Shown here one piece after another: positions 52,805 through 61,351 of a stretch of DNA of 64,000 bases; the first letter of the stretch is position 1, and each line of letters opens with the position of its first letter. The stretch lies in contig QHVH01000009.1 of NCBI GenBank assembly GCA_003222245.1, forward strand, positions 186,001 through 250,000, given 5' to 3'. This DNA is from Blastocatellia bacterium AA13. GTDB lineage: Bacteria; Acidobacteriota; Blastocatellia; UBA7656. Below the pieces are notes generated by a model, which saw only the letters and a list, made by a program, of their open reading frames with translations, ran no database searches and was not told the origin of the DNA. Made by a program: the position numbers and the translations under genes.

Positions 52805-52939
52805 ATAATCGCTACTATAGTCATTATTATGCCATTCAAATTTGAGTATTTCATTGACGTTTTCGACTTCCGATCCTCGCGGCTTCCCTCTTTAGGGTAA
52901 GAAATTTGGGAATTGTTGCTAAAGAAAATTTATTGGTAA

Positions 52940-52968
52940 TTGACATCGCTCTCCCGGTGTGATACAAG
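52940..52968 (+). promoter_or_regulatory. sigma-70-like promoter of the 27-residue peptide gene
   Basis: A perfect TTGACA (52940-52945), a 17-base spacer and TACAAG (52963-52968), in an A+T-rich stretch, point toward the peptide/M50/TPR operon. The expected leader is about 105 bases. A 23-codon frame starting at 53002 lies in it but has no recognisable features. Confidence 0.65.
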
Positions 52969-53081
52969 CACCGAAGCTCTAGCGTGCGAGGTCTATGGAG
53001 CATGCTCTTTCTGCGCACACTTGATCGGTGTGAGGGACCCCACCCCCTTATACTATGCACCGAAAGGAGGTGACGTGCGAC

Positions 53082-53165
53082 ATGAAGAAATTCAGCATTC
53101 GCGAAGTAGAGACTCTCAAAACCACCGCTGCAGTGTATGACTTATGTTATGTGGCGGGTTCGTAA
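53082..53165 (+). CDS. 27-residue peptide, candidate RiPP precursor
   Basis: The ATG is preceded by AAAGGAGGTGA, a near-perfect anti-SD complement, with 11 bases of spacing; this is the strongest ribosome-binding site in the window. The peptide has a charged N-terminal half (MKKFSIREVETLKTT) and a C-terminal end VYDLCYVAGS with one Cys, two Tyr and one Asp. The division resembles a leader and a core. It is followed by a short AAACC-TTCC-GGTTT hairpin and a larger GC hairpin, then the PqqD-like/M50 protease gene, so high peptide output and lower protease output are expected. The V-x-D-L-x-Y run recalls, from memory, the epipeptide YydF, whose operon also has an M50-type protease, but no radical SAM gene is adjacent here. 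Coding is likely; the class is not established. Confidence 0.6.
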   Translation: MKKFSIREVETLKTTAAVYDLCYVAGS

Positions 53166-53259
53166 ACCTTCCGGTTTTCAATTTGGGCATAGGCATTGCG
53201 CTTCTGCATCGCGCGGCCGCGTGACCAGCTAGCGCTAACAATCCAATAAACATTGGTTG

Positions 53260-53280
53260 GGGGCCGCCCGGGCGGTCCCC
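53260..53280 (+). promoter_or_regulatory. GC-rich hairpin between peptide and protease genes
   Basis: GGGG-CCGCC, a CG loop and GGCGG-T-CCCC form a nine-pair stem with one bulged T. No T run follows, so it is not a standard terminator. It may stabilise the upstream peptide mRNA or lower read-through to the protease gene, which starts 27 bases later. Confidence 0.5.
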
Positions 53281-53306
53281 ACAAGCCTTGTGGTGAGGAC
53301 GAGGAC

Positions 53307-54533
53307 ATGTATTCCCCGGAAACTACCTTCAGTGTATACCCATTCACCCGTCAGCCCGAGGGCGACGAAGTAGTGATCGGGAGAATTGAGACGGGAGTAT
53401 TTTTGGCGGTTCCGCTTGAAGCCGTCGAGGCGCTCGATTGCTTGGCCTCCGGCAAAACCATCCGTGAAGTCGGCGACATCTTCGAGCAGAAATATGGTGA
53501 GCGTCCCGACCTTGATGAATTTCTCGATGCGCTTGAGAAGAAGTCACTGCTCAAAGCAGTTGCTCCCGGTGAAGAGGCTCAGCTCACGGGCACAACCGAT
53601 GTCGCGCCCCGCATTCGTTATCATTTCAGCAACTTCCCTCATAGGCTTGCTCAGCGACTCTTCAGCAAGGGCGTAATAGGCGCGTGCATCATTGTCGTTA
53701 CGGCCGCGCTTATCGCCATGACCTTCGAGCCCTCGTTGAGACCTCGTCCCACCGATCTCTACTTTCCGGATCATCGCGCGATCACATGGGCGATCCTGAT
53801 CGGCGCCAGCTATCTTACGATCTTCATTCATGAGTTCGGCCATCTGATAGCCGCGCGGTCCCTCGGCATCAACTCGCGAATCGGCATCAGCAATCGCCTG
53901 TGGTACCTGGTCGTCGAGACGGATCTCACGGGTCTATGGGCCGTGCCTAAACGGCAACGCTATTTGCCGATGCTGGCCGGCGTGCTGATTGATGCAGTCT
54001 CGGGATCGCTCCTTGTGTTGCTGGTATTCGCTACTGAAAAGCATTGGATATCACTGGGAGCCGTTGCGGCGCGGCTGGCTCGAGGGATGGCTTTCACGTA
54101 TCTGATGCGCATTGTCTGGCAGTGCTTCCTTTTTGTTCGCACGGACTTCTACTTCGTGATTGCGAGCCTGTTCAACTGCAGAAACCTGCTCAAAGACACG
54201 GAAGGATTCCTGCGCAATCAACTGTCGCGGATTTTTTCTTTCGTGAGGCCGGTGGATCAATCCGCGATACCGCTCGCTGAACGCCGAGTGATCCGCGCGT
54301 ATTCGGTGTTATGGCTTGGAGGACGGCTCTTCGCGGTTTTTTTGTTGTTCGCGGTTACCATACCGCTTGCGATCCTCTACCTCCGAAATCTCTCACTCTC
54401 TTTTAAGGTCGGTTTTAGTTCCAATCCATCGGACTTTATCGACGCGCTTGTGGCCGCCGCTTATTTCATCATACCGACGAGTCTGGGTCTGATGTTTTGG
54501 ATGAGCGGACTCGTCAAGCGCGTGAGGATCTAA
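53307..54533 (+). CDS. PqqD-like domain fused to M50 membrane metalloprotease
   Basis: 408 residues from ATG 53307, preceded by GAGGACGAGGAC; the TTG at 53253 is rejected because that extension has no conserved features and covers a hairpin. Residues 10-90 are a PqqD-like peptide-recognition module (GVFLAVPLEAVEALDCLASGKTIREVGDIFEQKYGERPDLDEFLDALEKKSLL). About six membrane helices follow. The site-2-protease motif is HEFGH near 174, with the third ligand likely the Asp in RTDFYFVIASLFNCRNLL. Such PqqD-M50 proteins process or export ribosomal peptides (compare YydH). It follows the 27-residue peptide gene, ends two bases before the TPR gene, and should be the processing enzyme of this small system. 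Confidence 0.82.
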   Translation: MYSPETTFSVYPFTRQPEGDEVVIGRIETGVFLAVPLEAVEALDCLASGKTIREVGDIFEQKYGERPDLDEFLDALEKKSLLKAVAPGEEAQLTGTTDVAPRIRYHFSNFPHRLAQRLFSKGVIGACIIVVTAALIAMTFEPSLRPRPTDLYFPDHRAITWAILIGASYLTIFIHEFGHLIAARSLGINSRIGISNRLWYLVVETDLTGLWAVPKRQRYLPMLAGVLIDAVSGSLLVLLVFATEKHWISLGAVAARLARGMAFTYLMRIVWQCFLFVRTDFYFVIASLFNCRNLLKDTEGFLRNQLSRIFSFVRPVDQSAIPLAERRVIRAYSVLWLGGRLFAVFLLFAVTIPLAILYLRNLSLSFKVGFSSNPSDFIDALVAAAYFIIPTSLGLMFWMSGLVKRVRI

Positions 54534-54535
54534 AG

Positions 54536-56536
54536 ATGGCCGTTACAACTCTGCTCTTGTTGGATAAATTTGCAGCCGAATCTTCGCCGCAAACACTGAT
54601 CGTCGAGGTGCCGTCGGGATTGGCAAGACATCGCTGGTTAGAGCAGTTCCTTGAGGCGCGCTCGGCTCCTCAGTCGCGCGGCTTCTGTCTCTCGTGCGAC
54701 TTCGACTCGGGCGGACCCTGGGGTGGAGTCAGCGCTTTGTTCGCGGAGCTGCTTCCCGCGATTCAGAAGCTTCGTCCTGATCTTATCGAGCGGCACTCAT
54801 TCGAGCTTGTTTGCATCATACCGGAGCTCAAACGCACTCTGACGGTACGCAATCCGAATCTCACCGATCTGGCTTCTCCCGAAGAGCGCACTCGAAATTA
54901 TCCGGCGGATCGCGCGTTTCGCGTAGTGCATGGCTTGATCGACTTGCTCGATGCCTGGAAGGTTGCAACCGAACCCGAGTCGCAGTGGTTGATCGGTTGC
55001 GATGAGTTTGATCTTGCCGGAGCAATGAGCAGGTGCTTTTTCGCGGAACTCATGCGCCGCGGAGCCGGAAAATTGCACCTCTTCCTTTTGGCAATGGTGG
55101 AGCCTGGAAGCGGAAATGCTCAGCGCTCCTCCTTCAACTCCGTTGTCACAACAAAGTTGAGAGACATCGATACACCGCTAGAAACGAAATCAGTAATAGG
55201 CAAGGCAGAAGCTGAGGCGCTTGCGATCGAGCTTGAAGAAAAAATCGGTGACGATCGACTGGAGATGCAGATTCATCTTCAGGAGCTGATAAGGCTCTGG
55301 TCGCTCGCGGAAAGGCCCGACAAGCTGCTTAAGCCCAGATTCTTCGCGCTTGAAACTTACGACACGCAGGGTCTCTATCAGGACGCTCTTGGATACGGAA
55401 GAGGTCTTCTTGAGACGGCGCGGGAGTATGCGCCTGACGATGTGCAATTCCAATGGAAGATATTGCTCAAACTGCTGACGAGTCACATTGGCCTTCAGAA
55501 TGTAGAAGCGAGTTTTGCGCTGGCCAAGGGCGAGGGGATGAGGCTTGCGGGCGATAACTACGCGCGCAGAGCTTACCTCTTCCATCTGGTGGCGATGTTG
55601 TATGCGCGATTCTCAAAGCCGCGCGATTTGAATCGCGGAGAAGAGTACCTCAACCTGGCTTTGGAAGCCATCGAATCAGCTAATCTGGAGAATGGCAAGT
55701 ATCACTTTCAATACGTCTTCAATCGCAACGGTCTTGCGATGATTCGTAACTTTCAGGGCCGTTTCGAAGATGCGATCGAGCTTTGCCGAACCGGCATTGT
55801 CCGTTTAAACCAGCACCTCGCGCCCGACGAGCATCGACTTTACCGGTCTATTCTTCTCTACAACATCGCGCAGGTCTATTTCGCGATCGGAGCGAACGAA
55901 GAAGCGGTCAAGTACTACTCCTCGACCATCGAAATGGATCCAAATTACTCCGAGTATTACAACGAACGCGGGAATACATTGCTCAGGCTAGGCAGGCTGC
56001 AGGAGGCATTAGAGGACTATCTTCGAGCCGTTGAACTGAGCCCTCCTTATTTCGAAGTGTTTGCGAACATCGGCCAGTGTTGTCGCCGAATGGGACGAAT
56101 GAGCGAAGCCATCGAAACCTATTCTCGAGCGCTGGATCTTCAGCCGAATCATCTGCTGGCTCTACTTGGGCGCGGAAAGGCGAACGAAGAGCTTGGAAAC
56201 CGGGACGCGGCCATCGCTGACTACACGGCTGCGTTTACCCAAGATTCAACTCAGTGGGAAGCGGTTGCAAGCCGCGGCGTGCTCTATTACGAAGCAGGGG
56301 AGTTGGAGGCGTCTCTTATCGATTTGAATACGGCTATAAAGCTCAAGCCTGATAATGCTGATCTTTATCACAATCGTTCTGTCGTTCTCGCTGATCTTGG
56401 CCGTTACCATCCGGCTGAAGAGGATATTGAGGCGGCGATGCATATGACACAAATCGAGCAGGACAAACTCGCCCTCCAGACGCTGCTCGATAGCGTACGG
56501 GAAAGATCTCACGCAGGACAGGGCATGGGTTCCTGA
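54536..56536 (+). CDS. degenerate STAND/AAA-like domain plus TPR protein
   Basis: 666 residues from ATG 54536, two bases after the protease stop. Residues 1-240 follow the layout of AAA_16/STAND ATPases (LIVEVPSGLARHRWLEQFL in the P-loop place, FDSGGPWGGVSALFAELLP, WLIGCDEFDLAG as a Walker-B-like strand), but the GxxGxGKT loop is missing, so nucleotide binding is doubtful. From about 290, helical repeats begin, with clear TPRs at about 470-630 (YYSSTIEMDPNYSEYYNERGNTLLRLGRLQEAL and following). It is a soluble scaffold or adaptor likely to bind a peptide or partner protein. Coupling to the PqqD-M50 gene suggests a role in recruiting the substrate to the protease; this is inference. Confidence 0.75.
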   Translation: MAVTTLLLLDKFAAESSPQTLIVEVPSGLARHRWLEQFLEARSAPQSRGFCLSCDFDSGGPWGGVSALFAELLPAIQKLRPDLIERHSFELVCIIPELKRTLTVRNPNLTDLASPEERTRNYPADRAFRVVHGLIDLLDAWKVATEPESQWLIGCDEFDLAGAMSRCFFAELMRRGAGKLHLFLLAMVEPGSGNAQRSSFNSVVTTKLRDIDTPLETKSVIGKAEAEALAIELEEKIGDDRLEMQIHLQELIRLWSLAERPDKLLKPRFFALETYDTQGLYQDALGYGRGLLETAREYAPDDVQFQWKILLKLLTSHIGLQNVEASFALAKGEGMRLAGDNYARRAYLFHLVAMLYARFSKPRDLNRGEEYLNLALEAIESANLENGKYHFQYVFNRNGLAMIRNFQGRFEDAIELCRTGIVRLNQHLAPDEHRLYRSILLYNIAQVYFAIGANEEAVKYYSSTIEMDPNYSEYYNERGNTLLRLGRLQEALEDYLRAVELSPPYFEVFANIGQCCRRMGRMSEAIETYSRALDLQPNHLLALLGRGKANEELGNRDAAIADYTAAFTQDSTQWEAVASRGVLYYEAGELEASLIDLNTAIKLKPDNADLYHNRSVVLADLGRYHPAEEDIEAAMHMTQIEQDKLALQTLLDSVRERSHAGQGMGS

Positions 56537-56718
56537 CCGGAGACTTAGCAATGAAGTACGACAAGCAGCCCTCGTTAAAACAAAAGCAACGAAGCTCAGA
56601 TAGCTGAAGAGGGGATCAATTGGGTTCGGAGAGCATATGCGTAGAAACTCTGCGTCGTTGTTTCAGCGCATTCCGAACTTATCGTTTATCGCATTGTCTG
56701 ATTTGAGCGGCGGACGGT

Positions 56719-56748
56719 TTGACAGTTCGTCGCCGTGCATGTGATAAC
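56719..56748 (+). promoter_or_regulatory. sigma-70-like promoter of the ADOP permease gene
   Basis: TTGACA (56719-56724), 18 bases, GATAAC (56743-56748), about 60 bases upstream of the permease ATG, which has CGGAGGGG before it. The -10 is only moderate. Confidence 0.5.
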
Positions 56749-56810
56749 GAGGACATCCCTACGTAGTCCCTCACCGCAACTACAATCAGTCAGAACCCGG
56801 AGGGGTAAAT

Positions 56811-59273
56811 ATGCGCACACTGCTGCAAGACCTAAAGTTTGGGGTCCGTATACATATGAAGACTCCCGGAGCGACGTTACTGTCTATTGTTACGCTCGGC
56901 CTCGGAATCGGCGCGAGCGCGGCGGTATTCAGCGTGGTCAATGCGATTCTAATTAAGCCCCTGCCGTATACCGACTTCGAGAGAATCGCGATTCCGTGGC
57001 GGCAGACGCCTCCACATCTGAAGGTCGGTTACAACGAGCTTCCGTGGCACCAGGTAAGCTTCAAGATCTTGCTCCGCGAATCAAAGACATTCCAGGATCT
57101 AGGCGCGTTCAAAGGCGATTCATTCAATCTTACGGGAGTAGGGGACCCGGCTTTGCTAGAAGGGCTCCGCGTGTCCGCCGGGTTCTTTCCGGCGCTCGGA
57201 GTGTCTCCGGTTCTGGGGCGCACCTTCGAGCCGGACGAGGATAAACCCGGCAACGAGCACGTCGTAGTGCTCGGATATCGTCTATGGCAAGAGCGATTCG
57301 GCGGCGAGGAGATTCGCGGCCGGACCGTTGATCTGAACGGCGCGCCCTATACAATTGTCGGCGTAATGCCGCCGGAGTTTGTGTTCCCTCATGGCGAGGA
57401 GATGCCGGACAACTTCAACTTCCCTCGCGAAACACAATTGTGGACGCCTCTTGCGCTCCCCGAGGCGCCGCCGCCAAACGCTCCATCCGATCTCGCGATC
57501 ATAGGCAGGCTCGCTCCGAATCTTACCATCGAACAGGCACAGCAGGAGATGGATAGGCTTGTTGAGCCTCAGGAGCAGCAGTTTCCGCAGGCGAAGGGCA
57601 TGTTCAACGCTCGCGTAACGCCGCTATCGCGACAGGTGGCCGGAGACACGCGGTTTCCTCTGATTTTGATGCTGGGTGCGGTCGGAGTCGTGTTGCTTAT
57701 AGCGTGCTCGAACGTAGCCAACTTGCTCCTTGCACGATCTCTGGGCCGAACCCGCGAGCTTACCGTGCGGGCGGCGCTTGGAGCCGGGAGCGGCCGGCTC
57801 GCGCGGCAACTCGTAGCAGAGAGCCTGCTGCTGGCTATCTCGGGCGGCATTGTAGGTATATTCATCGCCCAGGCCGGAATCCATTTCGTGAAGGTACTGG
57901 GCCCCTCCAGCATCCCAAGGCTTCAAGAGGTCACGCTCGATTTCTGGGTGTCGTCCTTTGCCGTTCTGATCACCTTCGTTACGGCGGCTTTCATTGGACT
58001 GGTGCCTATAATCGGTGTGAGCCGTTTGAATCTCGCCGACTCGCTGAAAGAAGGCAATCAGCGGCTCAGCAACAGCGCGAGCGGTCAGCGATCGCGCAAA
58101 GTTCTGCTGGTGCTCGAGGTTGCAATGGCGCTGGTTCTGGTCGTAGCGGCGGGCCTGTTATTCCGCACATTCGTGAGACTGCTGAACACCGACGCGGGTT
58201 TCAATGCCGCCCAGGTGCTTACTTTCGAGGTTTCACTGCCGCAGAACAAGTATAAGGATGCGGGCAGCATAGCGGGGCTCTATCATCGGGCTCTCCAGTC
58301 GTGGCAGTCTTTGCCGGGAGTACAATCCGCTGGCATTGCATACGCCGTACCGATGGGAGGCGCGACTGAAGGCAGCGTCATTCGGATTCCAGGGCGACCC
58401 CCGACAAACGAGGATGGGAAGCGGCCATTCGCCAACTACACTATAGCGTCCCCAGGCTATTTTGCGGCTGTCAGCACACCTGTGTTACGAGGCCGCGACT
58501 TTGATGAAGGCGACTCCGCCGATTCGATTCCGGTTGTCATTGTGAATAAAGCGATGGCTGAGCAGTATTGGCCGGGCGAAGATGCGATAGACAAACAGGT
58601 CGGCCTGGGAAGCCCTCGCTTTCCGCTGATGAAGATCATCGGAGTAGTCGCCGACGTAAAACACCTGTCTCCGCGGGAGTCGCCGGGTCCAGAGATGTAC
58701 GTGCCGTATACGCAGAAGCCATATCCTTCAATGCTCATCATGCATGCGGTCGTGCGCACTCGCGGCGAGCCGGCGTCGATTATTGGAAGCGTGAGGGAGG
58801 CATTACATGGAATCGATTCCGACTTGCCTATCGCCAAGGTGACTACGCTGACAACTCTCGTGGACGATTCAATAGCCAAACCCCGATTCTCGATGTTGCT
58901 GCTGGCTGCATTTGGCGGGACAGCGCTGTTGCTCGCCTGTCTTGGTATGTACAGCGTGATCTCGTTCAACGTAGTTCAGCGAACCCCGGAGATCGGGATT
59001 AGACTGGCTCTGGGCGCTCAGCGCAGCACCGTAGTAGGAATGATTGTTGGACAAGGGGCGCTGCTTACCGGACTCGGAATAGTCATAGGTCTGATCGCCT
59101 CGCTCGTCCTGACCCGATTAATGGACAGTATGCTGTATGGAGTACAGGCTTCGGATCCGCTTACTTTCGGGGCCGTAACCATTCTGTTGATTCTCGTAGC
59201 GCTGCTGGCGTGCTACTTGCCCGCTTGGCGCGCGAGTCGAGTCGATCCTATGACTGCGCTTAGATATGAATAG
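56811..59273 (+). CDS. ABC transporter permease, ADOP (acidobacterial duplicated orphan permease) type
   Basis: 820 residues, which fits this family. The start MRTLLQDLKFGVRIHMKTPGATLLSIVTLGLGIGASAAVFSVVNAILIKPLPY is its hallmark. The layout is a MacB-like periplasmic core (about 50-280), FtsX block 1 (about 285-410, LMLGAVGVVLLIACSNVANLLLAR), a second periplasmic core (about 430-680), and FtsX block 2 (about 690-815, AAFGGTALLLACLGMYSVISFNVVQRTPEIGIRLALGA). There is no ATPase gene beside it, as is usual for ADOPs. It is thought to act in efflux or signalling with a MacB-type ATPase. It lies downstream of the peptide/M50/TPR genes with its own promoter, so a functional link (export or immunity) is possible but unproven. 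Confidence 0.92.
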   Translation: MRTLLQDLKFGVRIHMKTPGATLLSIVTLGLGIGASAAVFSVVNAILIKPLPYTDFERIAIPWRQTPPHLKVGYNELPWHQVSFKILLRESKTFQDLGAFKGDSFNLTGVGDPALLEGLRVSAGFFPALGVSPVLGRTFEPDEDKPGNEHVVVLGYRLWQERFGGEEIRGRTVDLNGAPYTIVGVMPPEFVFPHGEEMPDNFNFPRETQLWTPLALPEAPPPNAPSDLAIIGRLAPNLTIEQAQQEMDRLVEPQEQQFPQAKGMFNARVTPLSRQVAGDTRFPLILMLGAVGVVLLIACSNVANLLLARSLGRTRELTVRAALGAGSGRLARQLVAESLLLAISGGIVGIFIAQAGIHFVKVLGPSSIPRLQEVTLDFWVSSFAVLITFVTAAFIGLVPIIGVSRLNLADSLKEGNQRLSNSASGQRSRKVLLVLEVAMALVLVVAAGLLFRTFVRLLNTDAGFNAAQVLTFEVSLPQNKYKDAGSIAGLYHRALQSWQSLPGVQSAGIAYAVPMGGATEGSVIRIPGRPPTNEDGKRPFANYTIASPGYFAAVSTPVLRGRDFDEGDSADSIPVVIVNKAMAEQYWPGEDAIDKQVGLGSPRFPLMKIIGVVADVKHLSPRESPGPEMYVPYTQKPYPSMLIMHAVVRTRGEPASIIGSVREALHGIDSDLPIAKVTTLTTLVDDSIAKPRFSMLLLAAFGGTALLLACLGMYSVISFNVVQRTPEIGIRLALGAQRSTVVGMIVGQGALLTGLGIVIGLIASLVLTRLMDSMLYGVQASDPLTFGAVTILLILVALLACYLPAWRASRVDPMTALRYE

Positions 59274-59290
59274 TACGAAGTAAGGACTCT

Positions 59291-59590
59291 ATGCATTTTG
59301 GCCTTCGCGGCGGCGGCGTGCTCTCAGGACTCGCCGCCGCTTTTTTTCTTTTTATCTCTCTCTCGCCGGGATTTGGGATTCAGAGCGGCGCGAGCACCGG
59401 GAACAGCTCAGCACCGGTGGTTTTCGCGCCGGGTGTCGTTTCTACGGGAAGCGAGTTTGGACTTACCTTCACGCCGAATGGCTCTGAAGCATACTTCACT
59501 CGGTTCAACGCCGAAAAAAGAACAAATCACATATGTGATTCACCTGCGATCTCTCGGTTTGAGTTTCTTAAAACCTCTTTGTTCAGATGA
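59291..59590 (+). pseudogene. truncated secreted beta-propeller (PD40/TolB-like) gene
   Basis: 99 codons remain. A signal peptide (VLSGLAAAFFLFISLSPGFG) is followed by one blade-like segment PVVFAPGVVSTGSEFGLTFTPNGSEAYFTRFNAEKRTNHI, typical of the first repeat of PD40/WD40-like exported proteins of several hundred residues. After NHI the frame continues into unrelated residues and stops; no continuation of the propeller is seen in any frame before the HicA gene. It is most likely a 5' remnant left by a deletion, beside other decayed DNA. A short secreted protein cannot be fully excluded. Confidence 0.6.
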
Positions 59591-59709
59591 AGCGCTACCC
59601 CCCATCCACTCAGCAGCTAAAACAATCTTCCATCAAGCGGTTAAGCACCCACAGGTCATCGGGTACTTCAAATCCTAGAGAACCCTTGTTATGCTGGGGC
59701 GCTCGTAGC

Positions 59710-59922
59710 CTACAAATCGTCTCGTCCCAACCCTGTTTTCTTGGCTATGCGCGCCAACATTCGAGGGCCGATTTCCTCGTTGTCGTGAAATGCGAAGACT
59801 ACGTCAGCCCAGCCTTGCCTGGACAAAGTGCGATGGGAACCTGACTGGCGTTTAATAGTCCATCCAATCCGAAGCAGTGCCGCAAGCACGCGCTTGGCTT
59901 TGGTTGTTGGCCATTGACTCAT
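59710..59922 (-). CDS. hicA: HicA-family toxin
   Basis: 70 residues. TTKAKRVLAALLRIGWTIKRQSGSHRTLSRQGWADVVFAFHDNEEIGPRMLARIAKKTGL has the HicA dsRBD-like pattern with the GSH catalytic His. Its ATG overlaps the stop of hicB by four bases. Gene order is antitoxin first, as in the other HicBA pair in this window, but the two HicA proteins are clearly different in sequence. Confidence 0.88.
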   Translation of the reverse strand: MSQWPTTKAKRVLAALLRIGWTIKRQSGSHRTLSRQGWADVVFAFHDNEEIGPRMLARIAKKTGLGRDDL

Positions 59923-60125
59923 GCTGCGGCAAATGAAACGCTCACCAAGTCTGGCGCTAGCTCTCCGTGTTCCAGCCGTTCTGCTACCACACGAAGCGCT
60001 AAGGCTTGCGCCTTTGCCCTAGCTTGTTCCGGCGTATCGCCGTAAGCCAGTACGCCTGGAAGTTCGAGCACTTCGGCTAGCCAGCGTCCGTCATCTTCCT
60101 GCTCAGTCTCGACGATGAAATTCAT
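59919..60125 (-). CDS. hicB: HicB-family antitoxin
   Basis: 68 residues from ATG 60125, which has GGAG at good spacing; a TTG at 60137 would add four residues. The core FIVETEQEDDGRWLAEVLELPGVLAYGDTPEQARAKAQALALRVVAERL is HicB. No DNA-binding tail is visible. It overlaps hicA by four bases and forms a complete HicBA module. Confidence 0.88.
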   Translation of the reverse strand: MNFIVETEQEDDGRWLAEVLELPGVLAYGDTPEQARAKAQALALRVVAERLEHGELAPDLVSVSFAAA

Positions 60126-60820
60126 GCCCCACTCCAATCAAAGCGTTCGTGCTTAGTCTACCATACCGCCCGGTTAACCTGGGCCTTTCTTCCATCAGCC
60201 GAAGGCAGAAGCTGGGCTCGAAGACCGAAGCTCTCCGAAGAATCCTGGCTGAGAGTATTTGGCAAAGCCTTGAGAGGGCTTCATTGATCTTCGCCGAGGG
60301 CTGAGGCTACGGTGTGAGCCAGCCCCGCACCCTTCTTGTTGGCCGCCGTTTTGTCCGCACCTGCATCCCCAGCGCGCACCCATCAAACCCTGTCAACACT
60401 ACTGCCGGTGCTGCATCATCAGCAGACACCTCGCTCCGGCTGTCACTGTGATACCGGCTCATCTGTTCACTATGTTGTGCCGCTGCTTCTCCTAATCGCT
60501 GCGATAGTCGCCACACCCCCATCGCGCTAATCTTCACTCCCAACAATAGCCATGCCAACTCTGCCGCCAATTGATAGGGCGCTACTACCGCCAGCAACCC
60601 TAAAAGCCGCGCCAGCGATCCGCTGATCCGTCCAGGCTCTACCCCAAGCACATCTACCAATACATTTCCCACACACAACTCCTCTCTGTCACTTCCGAAC
60701 CCTATTTACTTCACTCCATCTCTCCCCAAAACGGTTAAACACCCCAGCGCGTGTGTTGCGTAGACTCAATCCGACTCGTTCAGTATAATTCTCTTTCCAC
60801 TTCAGTAATGAATACGCCTT
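60126..60820. other. 0.7 kb region of decayed mobile DNA
   Basis: Between HicBA and sixA. It contains the ISKra4-like transposase remnant on the minus strand and otherwise no supported gene. Terminal inverted repeats or a target-site duplication were not recognised, so the element's ends are unknown. Confidence 0.5.
60307..60678 (-). pseudogene. ISKra4-like transposase fragment
   Basis: About 123 codons of a much longer protein. VLGVEPGRISGSLARLLGLLAVVAPYQLAAELAWLLLGVKISAMGVWRLSQRLGEAA matches the helix-turn-helix-like middle part of ISKra4 transposases (LGLEPGR.SP.L.RL...A......A...L..LTGV.VS..TVQR...A.G). The end of the fragment, VVLTGFDGCALGMQVR, corresponds to the first catalytic strand with its Asp (VxxDG). 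The zinc-binding N-terminal part and the rest of the catalytic domain are absent. This is a dead remnant; the family call is from motif memory. Confidence 0.6.
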
Positions 60821-61330
60821 ATGGATCTCTACATTATCCGGCATGCCATCGCGCAACCAATTGGCTCAAAGAATGATTTCACGGACGAAAAGAGAAAGCT
60901 GACTACTCAAGGCCGAGAGCTTATGACGGAAGCCGCGCGCGGGCTTCGACGACTGGGCATCCAACTTGATTTGATGTTCAGCAGTCCGCTCATTCGCGCG
61001 ATTGAAACGGCGGAAATAGTGGCGGACACGCTGGGTTACGACGGAACACACATCGTTCAAACCCTCAATCTGGCTCCTGGCGCATCGTTCACCGAGCTGC
61101 TCGCGGAAGTTAAGCGTCACAACGGAGCCGAAGCCATCGCGCTGGTTGGACACCAGCCCGACCTCGGGGCGCTCGTATCCACGCTAGTCTGGGGAGATAG
61201 CAGGATGTCCCTACCTCTAAAGAAGGGGAGCACGTGCTGTATAAATGTGATCGAGACGGTTCCCTCGGTTCGCGGGACCCTGAGCTGGCTCCTTACACCG
61301 CGTCAACTGAGACTGCTGGGCAAGCCCTGA
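60821..61330 (+). CDS. sixA: phosphohistidine phosphatase SixA
   Basis: 169 residues. The histidine-phosphatase signature is at the N-terminus (LYIIRHAIA, catalytic His at 8), followed by LTTQGRELMTEAARGLRRLGI, the second motif FSSPLIRAIETAEIVADTLG, and the conserved late His in VALVGHQPDL. SixA dephosphorylates phosphohistidine on HPt-type or phosphotransfer proteins. It stands first in a group of short plus-strand genes ahead of a PPOX enzyme. ATG 60821 follows TTAATGAATACGCCTT with no strong ribosome-binding site. Confidence 0.9.
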   Translation: MDLYIIRHAIAQPIGSKNDFTDEKRKLTTQGRELMTEAARGLRRLGIQLDLMFSSPLIRAIETAEIVADTLGYDGTHIVQTLNLAPGASFTELLAEVKRHNGAEAIALVGHQPDLGALVSTLVWGDSRMSLPLKKGSTCCINVIETVPSVRGTLSWLLTPRQLRLLGKP

Positions 61331-61351
61331 TGCCGGATTCGGAGAAATATA

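Noticed and set aside
53002-53073. 23-codon frame upstream of the 27-residue peptide
   Set aside because: Its SD-like GGAG is only two bases from the ATG and its stop falls in the SD of the next gene; composition is unremarkable. A leader-peptide role cannot be excluded, but there is no positive evidence.
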